Assembly (NCBI GenBank): GCA_036345935.2
Contig: JADWOT020000009.1
Span: 1,688,287 to 1,752,286 of the forward strand
From: Taenia hydatigena
Lineage: Eukaryota; Platyhelminthes; Cestoda; Cyclophyllidea; Taeniidae
Direction: 5' to 3'
Length of the DNA: 64,000 nt
The stretch's first letter is position 1. Every line of letters begins with the position of its first letter. The notes under the pieces were generated by a model. The model ran no database searches, was not told the DNA's origin, and saw only the letters and a program-made list of their open reading frames with translations. Shown here one piece after another: positions 12,101 through 24,100 of the stretch. Position numbers and translations under genes: made by a program.

Positions 12101-15100
12101 TAAGTCGCTGAGGCAACCATGACCTTTCCATATCTCGTGCTTTCTGAAGGCCTTCCATACGGGCTGTTGGTGAGGTATCAAGATCCACACTGGGGCAATG
12201 AGAAAGGATGTTAAGATCCTCCGAAACCATTTGAAACTCCTCCAATTGTTCCCTTGAGTCAGCCATCCAAGCCGATGCGGCCTCGATGACGCTCTCTAGA
12301 GATTCACGAGCCTTGCCTAGACACTCGGAATAAATCGTCAAGGCGGTCTGCAACGGCCTGAGTGCATCATCAACGAATACGTCAGAAAGTGTGCTTGCTT
12401 GGTGTTGAAGACGAACAACTTTTGACGCAACTCCAGGCACCATGGTGCCTGCCATCAAGACAGGGACTTCAGTGGGAGTAGATCCCTCAGCTGCCTCTAA
12501 ATCCTCCTCTAGTGCCTTTATCGAATTTAAACGTTCCTTAAGTTCCAGTATGTCTTGAATCGGTAGTCGAAAGTAGACATTCTGTTTGAGTGAAGAGATA
12601 TTCGCATTGACTGCCTCGCAAGCAGCAGAAACGTCCTTGGTGAATTGCTCAAACTGGACGGCCAGTTGTTTCAGTCTTACCTTCACTGCATCATGCTTAT
12701 TCTGACCCTCTACCAGCATTCTCGAAGCCTGAGCAAAGAGATCAGTTAGCTTTTCATTCGACTTGACCTTTGAGGCCTGAGAAATTACGCGTTTGAGCTT
12801 ATTCACCGCAGAATTATATTTTCCCTCACATTCCTTAAGCTTGGTCTGAAGACTGACGATTTCGGTGGGTGAACTCACCCCCTCACACTCTTCCAGTAGT
12901 TCAGCAATCTTATTAACTTCTACCTCTAGATCGGAGGTCTCTTTCTGCAGACACAAACAAAGATCGTCCAACTCTGCCACCTTAGCGCTAGCATCTGAAC
13001 TAACCTTCATCAGCCGTTTAGACGTCTCGGTGAAGCACTCTTGACAGGAGTCGGGAAGTTTACGAAGAAATTGTGGAATTTGACGAGGTGGGTAAAAGGC
13101 CTTTTGAAGTTCCTCTACACCAGTGGTAAAATCGCTCAATGCACACTGCTCTTGGTCAAGACACTCTGCAAGGCCTTTCAATTCTTCTAGAACAGCCTCA
13201 GGGCTTTTAAAAGTCTTGGATTTTAACAATTCCTCCATTTTTGAAGCGGTTGTTTCTAGAACAATCCGGATGCGAGTAAAACTTGAAGTTAGTGCCTCAG
13301 CTTCCCGGCTAATGCTAGTTTGCATTAAAGAGGCTTCATCAAGGTGTGCCGTCATTCTTTGCACTCGATTAGTCTCCATTTCTAGCAGACTTACAACGCC
13401 TTTACCAAGTTCATCACACAAATGGCTCATCTCTGCTACTTTTGAGTCCACACGAGTTAAAAAAGCCTCTTTGATTTCCTCCACAGACCTAGCACAAACA
13501 CTCTCCTTCTGTCGAATCAATTCCACAACCTCAGAAATCTGCTTCAACTGTCTGGGATGCAAGTTTGTAGGATAATTCGGAAGACAGGCAAGGAGATCCG
13601 AATTCACCCGTTCCAGTAATTGGTTAAAAGCCTTATGAGCTTCCTGCAGCTCCGTCCCGGTGGTTCGCCTTCTCTGCAGATCCGAGCTTAGTTCCTCATG
13701 ACGTCGTTTGGCTTGCGTTCCGCGTTCAAGTAGGTCCTCTACCTCGGTCAATGTCGAATCCATTGCAAAATTCCGTTGCCGGTGCTGTTGAATATGTTGG
13801 ATGGCTTTGTCAACGTCTCTTAATGAAATACCAGCCTCCTACAAAGAGAAAAAAAGTCGACAGCTGGAAGATTATTAGTGGGGACTTCGTGGCAAATATA
13901 CCACCACATTCTCCAAAAGCCAAATTCCGACTTAATTCTTTCGGCCCAAAAATTAAAGGTAGGTTTAATCTTTTATCAGATTAAAACATTCGTCAGCTAC
14001 TTTACTGTTTAGATCTGACCACATCATTTTAGGCAGGATTTGATGCGACCAGGGGCTACCAAAATTGACAAATACCACATGGTATTGCTATTGCATATTG
14101 CTATCCTAATATCGGTTCATATTAGAAGCAAATCAGACAGATCCAGTAAAATGGACTGCAAAAACACGTTGAATTACTAAAACAACCTCAAGGATCCGCT
14201 GGTTTTGCAGACTCCTTCTCGACATCGTTTGGAGAGCTTCCTTCAACGATTCCGCCTCTTGATCAGCATTGCCATCTTCCACTCTACCAAGCTTGCTCTC
14301 GACACCATTCAAGAGTGCTTTACAGGCATTCACACTGGAATCTAGTTCATTCCACAGTGACAGCACTTTAGAGCATTTATCTCGCTCCTGTGAAGCAATT
14401 TTCACTAGCGCATCGTATCGCGTTTTCAACCTACGCTTTCTCTCTCTAATAGCCTCATCAGACACTTCTTCCTTCTTTGATAGAAGACTGGAGATGCGCT
14501 GAGATCCAGTAGAAGAGATTTCTTTATAAAGGTTTGTAAGACGAGTAAATTCTTTCTGCTGATGTTGGAGATTTTCTTGTATCGTTGAGGCCTCCATGGA
14601 GGATGGTTTAATCTGGTTTTCCATCATTGCTAACCATTCCTCTATATCTTGAATAGTGTTTTCCACCTCAGATTGAGCTTTTAAACTCTTTGTTATCTAA
14701 AAAAGTATGTGTTTTTATATCATTTCAAGAGTTTACCTCGGCTTACCTCACCCTGTTCCGACAAAAGTGCTGCAAATTCCACTTCGACTCTCTCCCTCAA
14801 CGCATCCAACTCCTTCCAAAAAATTTGAACAATGTCATTGGATAATCCAGTTGCAAGAATCCTTTCGATACAGGCTTGCATTTCCTGAAGCACCTCAGTG
14901 GTTCTTGTTTTAACCTGGAGCTGATTTTCAATCTCAACCACCCTTCTGGACAGATCAGTAGTGGAGGAGGCCCGATGGTTTTTGCGACTTGACGATTTAA
15001 TCTCCTGAAGAGCCAGTTCCACCACTTTCTCATGGTCGTTGAGCAAGACGAAGTCAGTCTTGAATATTTCTGCATGTGCGAAGAGTTTCTAAAAGGCAGA

Positions 15101-18100
15101 ACAGGTAACGAATTTGACCTTCCTTCATCATTCTTTGCAATTTTCTTCAGTCCTAGTGTGTAGACTAGCCGCTTAGCTAAATTTCGTGCAAATGAAGTCA
15201 ACTGAGTTGGAAGAAAGCACCTTTTTTGTTTTAAAAATGGCATCGCTATAAGCCATCCCATTAGATGAACTTTAATTGCGTTATAATATATTTTTACTTA
15301 ATTCTAATCAGTAACAGGTTTATCATCACAAAGCTTATGCCATATGACCTATTGCAGAATGTTGGTTAGATTTCGGATAATTGACATTTTTTGCAAAAGT
15401 TGGAGTTTCTAAGCCTATAACTTGTTGTATAAATTACATAGTTACCTATTTTTAGGACAGTTTGGCAGTCTTTAAGCAATTCCACAGCTACATAACAATC
15501 ATTGAAATTTCATGCTGTGTCAAGTGCTGTATTGACCTCTAAGATTGAGGGATTCAATTTAACCAATTTGTAGTCTACAAGCTTACATTTATTTCGCCGT
15601 GGAGTTCTTTATACTCGTTCTGCATTTCCACGCATCCGGGTGGTGCTTTAAATTCCGGATCATCTAGAAGCGATTGCAGCCCCATGGACTCATCATGACA
15701 AGAATTGATTAGAGTGACAAGATCCTTAAAGGAAAACTGTCAAGCTATTGCTCAAGTTCATGGCTATCCTGCAAAGACAGAAATCTTCGTTGTCTTACAT
15801 TACAGTCAAGGTACCATGAGTTTATCGCCTCAAGGTCCTTATGAGTCGATTTTCCATTCACTTTTGGTCCATCACGAAGGGTTGAAAGCTTTGCTTTGGC
15901 CTTTGTATTAACGCCCTGCAAGACATTGGCGAATTTGCTGAAGCCCTGAATTCGCTCCAAGGCTTTTTTTGATTCTTTTTCAATTGCAGCTTTTCGCTGA
16001 AGAAGATCCTTATATCGTTCTTCCGCGTCTACCACCTTAAATGGAGGCGTGTTCCTCTTCATCAATTAATATGAAACTCCGAACCGCAAAGTAAAACTCA
16101 CCTTATTTTCAAGGTCTCCAATTAGCTGCACTCTTTCTAAGCGTTCTGGAATAAGACGATGAATGGCATTTTCTGCCTCTCGAAGGCGATCCACTTCTTT
16201 GGGCAATCTCCCATTAAGAATTTGGTCCAAATCCTGCCAAATATTAATGCACAACTGCAAGAGAGTGCCTTGATAGTCACAAGGATTAGATATAGCTAGC
16301 CTAAAATCACCTCAAACATTGTCATACCACGCTTGACGAGATCCACATTAGCGGAGGCAAGGTCTGACTCAATTGCATCGAAGTATCTTGCCGCTTCTAT
16401 TATCAGCGCATCAACTACGCCAAGCGCCTCCTCTAGGTCTTGCCTCCCTTGAACTTTCGTTCGATGGCTTGTTATCAACGTCTGCAAGGAGATGTGCGGA
16501 GAATAGCCAATAAAATTATTTGATATGATCGCAAGTCGATTGATTTCGACAGTTTCAATTCTCAAATGCGCCATGATATTGCATAGCTGTTTTGATCGTG
16601 GACTATGTCGTAAAGCCTAATTGCATCGTGGCTTAAGGTAGGATAAGGTAACGAATAAAGCCACATTTCTCTTTCTTAATCGCCAAGTGTGAACACAAAT
16701 TAAGACTAAAGGGATGACTTCTGACCATCCAGACGTCAGCAAGTTCTGCTTTCCGCTCCTTAAATTCAGTGAGTGTGAGGTCTTGAACATAGGTCTTTAC
16801 TGGAGCCGAGCGTATTAAATTTTCCAAGTCACAGATCGAAGTAGAGAGTTCAGGGAGGCCTTTATTGAAGGTGGCTTCCATTTCTTCGAAATTCTAAAAG
16901 GAATATAGGCAAAGGAAAATCTAGGATTGGTGAGTCCCTCCCATTTCGATGGCATGAAGCTCTCTTCCTGTCTACTTTGTCATTTGTATCCTAGCTCTTT
17001 ATCAGCGGTGATATCTTTCGTTTCTTACGAGGCGGAGCAATTTCTGAGCACGCCTATCACTCCTATCCATTCGCCTACCTATACTATGAGCATCCAAACT
17101 GTCTTTCATTCTGACATATAAAAAAGAAGAACATTTCCTAAGTTATTTAGGGTGTTGTGGTGCTTTGAACACTACAACCACACCACTGTCCAGCCATTTC
17201 GCCTTCCAAAGGCTCTAAGTTCCCACAAGGACTTCATCTAAACACCTCGTAGATTACTCAGGCATTTATATACCTTGGATGGTGCTTGAACTTCGCCCTC
17301 CAGTTTGGCTAGAAGGTTTTCAATCTCATCGCTTTTAGCCGATATTTGCTCCAAGTTCTTCATCTGAGCTAAAAGAGTCCGTTGCTGTTGAAAAAACTCC
17401 ATGGCCACTGCATCCATCTCTTCAACTTGTGCATCGGCAAGTGTCTCCGACTTTGGCTGTTCAACGCTTTGAAGCAGGTCGTCCAACTATTTTAGGGGGA
17501 GCAAAGATGATCAAAATACCGGAGGTTACAGTAAGCCCACGTTAGGAAAATGCAGTGGAACATTGGTACTTAATTAAAGCGAGTAACGAAATTCCACACA
17601 TTTGGCCTACTTTAGCATCACATATGTGTGTGACACCGGCTAGTAGCGCGTTAATATTTTTCTATGCTCAAGAGCAGCGCATTAGCCCTTTAATAGTACT
17701 AATCAGTGTCAATGCAAACAATTTGTTTGCCTAGTTGTCTGGTAGGGCTGCGTGTTTCTGTTTGACGTCACGTTACATATTCCCCATTCATCAAGAAGGT
17801 GGCAGTTTGAAGAATTTGATGTCCACTTTTTTCAACTTACTGAGTCTGTTTCACCCATAAGCTCCCGAATAGCTATAATCTTTTCACTCAAGTCGCTGGG
17901 CATCTGTTCTGAATCAGTGAGGAGAGCCTCAGCTCTGCCATTCCAATTGGAAATGGTGGTCAGAACATTCTGAAACCTCTTTTTCTCTGTCTCCTTCAAA
18001 AGTGCCGCCTCTCGAGCATTTTCTTCTATCTACAAAGGAGCAGAAGTACATTACGACGTCCTCAGAGATTGAATGTTCCTATCATGGTTTTACAGAGCCA

Positions 18101-21100
18101 AAGGTTAATTTAAACGACTAATTTGAATAATCCATCATGAAAGCGCCCATCTGCACACATGCAATGTTTGCGTGGTGTCCGTTACTAAGCAACCAAGACA
18201 CGCCAATTTCAAGGCTAGCGCACAATCGACATTTCTTTACTCACCATTGTTTTCAGTTCTTCAAATTGACGGCGTGAGATAGCCACCGAACTGAGTTGAG
18301 TTTGCGTTCCCAAAGCCCCGGCTGCCGTCTCTGCTTCTTGAAGCATCTCTTCAATAGCTTCTAGATTCATCTTCTTGTAATCTACATGGTCACTTCGAAA
18401 GTGGTCATATAGCTCATCCATTTGTGCCTTAAAATGAGAAGGTTCCAATTGTCAGTATTGCCCAATTCAAACTGAGATTTTTCGTTTCAGAGGAGCAATA
18501 CAGAGTAGCAAATATGCTTTTACTATTGGTTAACACCAACAACACCTTTCATCAAAACGTCAGGTGGCAGTGAAAGGCCATCCGATTTCACCTATGGAAG
18601 GCTTTCGTCACACAGCTGAGCATTTTAAAGATAGTCTTAAAATACGCTTTTCAGAGAGGGTTGTGGCGATAGTGGTTCCTAGCCTACAGCCCCAACAGGG
18701 TGGGTAGAGTTGCCTACATTGTATCATTGTAATGTGACAGAACTTGATTACATCGTGCGGCTTCCAAGAGAGAGCTGGAATCGTAAAAATTCACTAAACG
18801 CACTAGTGAAAACAGTTTATTCGCATTAATCAACCTCTGTGCTCCAAAACTACTGGTTCAAAAATCCCTAATGGATTTAAACCCCACGGACTATTTGAGC
18901 ACAATCTCACCACAGCCTCGTTGAGCTTCGTCTCATAGATCCTCCAGGCCTGAATTCGCTCCTCTAGACGTCGACCCAGCTCCCTCAGTGAGAGGTCGCC
19001 TAGTGAGACAGGTTGAAATGCATCCACAGTGCGCTGAAGCCAGTAACCAATCACCTCGGAAGTCGCACCACATGGGAGGGGTCGAGCTGACCTCTCCAAT
19101 TGCATCACAGTGTTCAGTCTGGTGGTTAAATCACTCACTGGTCTTGGTTTGGCTCCAGAAAGCACAAATTTCTCCTCCCAGGGCTAGAAGTGATCATAAA
19201 GTTGAGATACGGATCTAGCCATGTTTAAGGAGAAACGGGCAAAGCTCTGGTTGCGTCACTTTCATGCCACTGCTCTCAAGTCATTTTCAGACTTGATCGC
19301 CTTAGAGCAGCCCTACGGATAACTTAAGGGGTGTCTCGATGGCAGAGCAATAGGGAATGACAAATGAACGAATCTGCTCATTTATGTCAGATGAGGGACC
19401 CCCACTAAGACTGAGTAAAACCACGAAAACTCACGACAGAAGAAGAAAATAAAGCACATTAAACGTTTACCAACTACAGTAAATTATAGATCTGTAGGAA
19501 AAAACCGAGGACTCAATGTCTATCAAAGCTCAAAAAGGTTAGAAATAATCCATCAGGTGACACCTTTATGGGGTGGGAAGGAGGCACGATATCTCGCTCT
19601 AAAGCTAAATCACGGGACGATTTTTATCCTTGATTTAGAATTCACTACTCTTCACTCGGAGGTGGTCCACGGACACTAATGACTAAGAGAATGCCCAAAA
19701 ACTCGCCAGGCCTTCTGTGCACTCCTTTCAGAGTTGCGTATCTTTTCAAACACCTCACCTTGAATGCCTCGTAGGCACTAATCACCAAAGCCAGGGTTTC
19801 ATTTTGCCGATTTCCAGAAACCAGCTCTGCCCACTCTTCAATCAACTCTCCAAGGTTTGATTCTTGCATTGCATTGAGGACACTTCTGTAGCAAACTGAA
19901 GCTCCCAACACCACTATATAACCATCCGCCTTGTTCACAATCTCGGCCACAGTTTCCTCTAGCTTTGCTACGATTGATTCGTTTAGCTCTGACTTTGCTA
20001 AGAATTTTTTTAGTCGAGTGGCCTCTTTTGCGGCTTTGTCATCTTCGAGGCCAAATATCTCCTGAAATACAAGAAAGACAATGGCGATAAAATGACTCTC
20101 TTAAAATATTTCCTGAAGTTTCTATTTTGCGCCCAATTCCCCTACTCCCATACAGTCCCTCCAAGCTGGTCAGTATCACCATCGATCACTAAAAAGTCAA
20201 GGCCATTTGAAATCATATAAATTTGGGATAATGACGAACGAGTCATAATTCCTTTATCACGCCGAATGATAGACGTGTCCACACACATTGTTCTCCTAGT
20301 ATCCTCTGAAGCTCTTACCTCCTTGATTCGACGGCTTGAGAATGCAATAGGGGACTGGAGTAATGGAACTGAAAGCTGGCTATCGCGATAAAGAACTGGC
20401 TATGTTCCTCAAACTAAGGTAGACATACAAGTAACAATAGTGAGTGACAGATGTCAGTTCTCTATCGGTAGACACGCACAGTGCTCTTGAGGGAAGATTT
20501 GACAGGTTTCACTAAGACGCCAGACAGCAGTGAGAAGGCTTACTAAGTACCTGATTATGAGTGGTGATTAATAACTCCTAAAAATGCGCTAAAACTCACA
20601 GTCTGCTCTTCCATTAATTTGTTAACCGTCTCCTCCTCTCCTGGTAGCGGAACACCGTCTTCCTCGTCCTGACTCCATCCAGCGTCCACTTGCTCCATCC
20701 ATTGCTCTGCCAGCACGATCCATTGTCCACTTTGTCGAAGGTTGTCTGGAAGTCGCTCTAACAGCCACCATCGCCACTCTTTCAATCGTTTTTCGAAGTG
20801 ACTGAAAGCGTCCAGACCGGAACGTGGACTATAATGTCCACCCACTAGGACGCCGTTGTCAGCCTTTTGTCTCAGGATGTCGAAAAATTTGGAGTACTTT
20901 TCAATTATTTCCACCGTGGATATGTAGACCTATGCACAGCCAAGAAGTGTCTCACAACCCCTGTAAAAAGAGTTACTCACGAAATGACTATTTGTGCTAA
21001 AAAGTGACATGTCCGTTTGGCCTTTAGAGTGCAATTCACTGTGAAAGAGACTAGGTTAGTTCATTTACGAAGGTCTTTACGTTTACTAGAATTACGACGT

Positions 21101-24100
21101 CTCTAAAAAACAGGAAAGGTGGACTAAAAGAAAGGGGACCCAAGCGTGCCTTGGTGATTTTGCACTCCAGTACTTGCACCTTTTATCTTCTGTAATTACC
21201 ACCTTTTCGGCCTAAAAGAGTTGTTTGTTGTGTAACCTCATAGGAGCACAATTCTGGTTTCAAGAACAAACTCCAGGAGTTCATTCTCCCTCTCAAGTGT
21301 TCAAATTCGCGATCGAATAGGGTTTGGTTGCTCTTTGCCTCCGCTACATAAGTGCTAACCACCTACGACCTTTCTAACTCCTTCAGCTATTGTTAACTCA
21401 ATGTAAACACACACACATACACACACCAAAGGCGTGGATTTTGAGCCATTGGTCAACATATTTTACGTTTCACAACATCCTCAGTAGAGGAGAACACTGC
21501 TGCATCTGTGCAATTCGAATTGGACTATGAATGTGATCATTTTTAAAATGCGTCCTGGCTGATTTAATACTACTTTTGCCTTTTAAACGCCATGCGTAAA
21601 CTCGATAAAGCAACCACTCCGTATTGATAAACAATGAATGTCAATGACCCGTCCCTGAGATATTTAGATGAGCAGTGCTCGATTTCGATCACTGGGTACG
21701 TGTCTCCTGGAGCTACCAGTGAGGGCTTCTCAGAGCCTTGACAATTGCGATGAGTATAATGAAGTCTGGTTTTTTACTTTCGATGAGTAATACGGCCCTT
21801 CGGCTGATTCCTTCTATTAAACGAAAGATATTTGCTGCAGATAACCGAATCTGTAAACACCCAGCTGCGAGTTCTATCAACTACTTGCTAGTCAAGAAGA
21901 GGTAAGAATTCGCCTTAGGGAAAGATTTTCTTTAAACCTCCTAATGCTGAAGTCCCAGGCGGATCATCTGACTTTAGCCCCCCGGGTGCTATCTTACCGA
22001 CCCAAGGGGGCATATGCTCATGGCTTGTAACTCACCGGATAGGCCGTCCTAAAATTCTCATTCATTTGAATGGATTTCGCAATGCGGCTTTCCGCCTGTT
22101 GTAGGGTATCCAGAAATTCTGTGAATTGTCGCCGTTCCCGCTCGTCGGATGTCTAGACGAGCAAAATGAAACGCATACTATAGCACAACTCCTGGAAGGA
22201 TGTCAAAAAGTGGAAACCGATAAACAAATACAATTTTTCGAAGGTGTAATGGTTTACTATTTTATTCAATTTTAAGTTTAGCATCAAAGATCCTTCAGAC
22301 TACACATTTTGTGTCTCCATTCGGTAAAGTGGTCGAAGTGGCCATTCTCGGCCATTCTTTCATACTGATAGGGAAGACGATTATGAATGCAGTATTGACT
22401 CTCGAGAGCATAATAAAATGCGATGCCCTCACTCAGTAGGTATTTTGACTGCATTGAATCACTTTACCTAAATTGGTCGTCCCGTTATCACCTCAAGTCT
22501 ACTTACAATCTTTTGAGTAGGGAACGCCAAACGCTGTAAAATAGGATTCTAAAGCGACAAGTTCATCCACAGATTTTAACAACAAACAAAAACTCTTAAG
22601 CGTTTTCCTACATATCATGAATTTCAATCCTTATGCGTCTAAGTTTACAAGGTAGCCAACTACATTTCAAATGCTTTATTCTCAAATTCAGGTCTTCAAA
22701 ATGCCTTTTTCCCGGATGCAAGTGACCAAATCGAGATCACATTATTCCCCACCTCACTATCCTTGCTCACCGGTCTATTATCTTTTGCATACAATTGTCA
22801 GATACCAAAAAGGGTTGCTAATCCTTCCATTCCCATTGTAAGTTGTGCATCTTCTCACTGAATGACAAACCTTGGCTAATTTAAAAGTAGAAACGGTGTG
22901 GTGTTTTCGAGTAGACGGTACTAGTCTCCACTTGAATAATCGTCATTGGATAGACAATTGCGTCTATTGTCCACCATACACAACGAAAGCCAAGCTTTTG
23001 GAGATGCATCGGTGCTTGCCTTACAGGTGAGCGGATGGTTTGGGAATAGTTAAGAGGGTTATAAAACGGAGAAAAAATTTCCGATTTACAACAAGGATAG
23101 TATAACCTCCTGTCACACCCGTCCGTCATGTCGTTTGGACCATTTTACGAGAGACTCTCTCAGCTTTGACATTGAATTAAGCGCGATTTTCAAGGGAGAC
23201 CATCTCGAATCGCAACATAAAGGGACTTTTCAAGTTCCTACAGAAAGCTACACCACATCAACGCAAAAGAGATAATGGTAAAATAAAAAGGACAGATTAT
23301 ATAACTATTAAGGGTTTCCTTGGATTTTAGTTTTTGCATCACCTAATCACAGTTAAGTGGCGTCAGCTTTGCCTAATGGGCACATTACGTAATCCGTTGA
23401 CAACAAAATTTCAACGTACCAGAGATTTAGCTTTACCGGTTTCCGGAAAAGCCTTATAAAACTGTGCTACGTAGGTCATTATCGACTTTTCATCAGGTCT
23501 TTCGACATCTACATCTGCAAGCCAGGATGAAAACCATTCATTCTTAGATAGCCAATCAGAAATCATCTTACACAAAAGTGGGTTTACTCACCTTCAGGGT
23601 CCAAAATTTTTGGAATTCCCAACTTCTCCTCAGCCACTGTGAACGCTCGGTGAAGGTTTTCTCGATTACTTCCTCTTTCCACCTCTCGCATGTCCACAAG
23701 TCTGGGATCGATGCTGTGGACGATTGCGTTGAACGCCACGCCATCTCGCCAGCTGGGTCCAAAATCTTTGATGTCGATGTTGAATTTCCTAAGGAGACGC
23801 AAAACGTGAATTCAGCATTTTCTGTAAAATTGGTTTAAGAATTAGGCGTGCAACAGTTGCCTTTATATTGCAGTGTAGGAGCAAGGTGGGCATGACCCTT
23901 CCTTACCTGAATCGCTCAATGCGTCTATACAATTAAAAGACATTCCTTTTAGCCCTTGTGAACAAATAACCCTGCTAAAAGCCCACCTTGCTTTATAATA
24001 GGCGAATGCATTGAACTTACTCGCTGAAAGCATTTTGCACCCACGTTGTGAGAGCCTGCTTTGCCGTAATTTTGCTTCGATTTCCAGTCTTTGGTATGCC

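Noticed and set aside
13123..13575. A 150-codon plus-strand frame opposite the giant nesprin exon
   Set aside because: Antisense shadow caused by codon bias of coiled-coil coding.
22881..23129. Minus-strand open frame in the nesprin intron after CH2
   Set aside because: Composition is unlike the rod, no acceptor-donor pair fits the phase, and the CH2 exon joins the rod without it.
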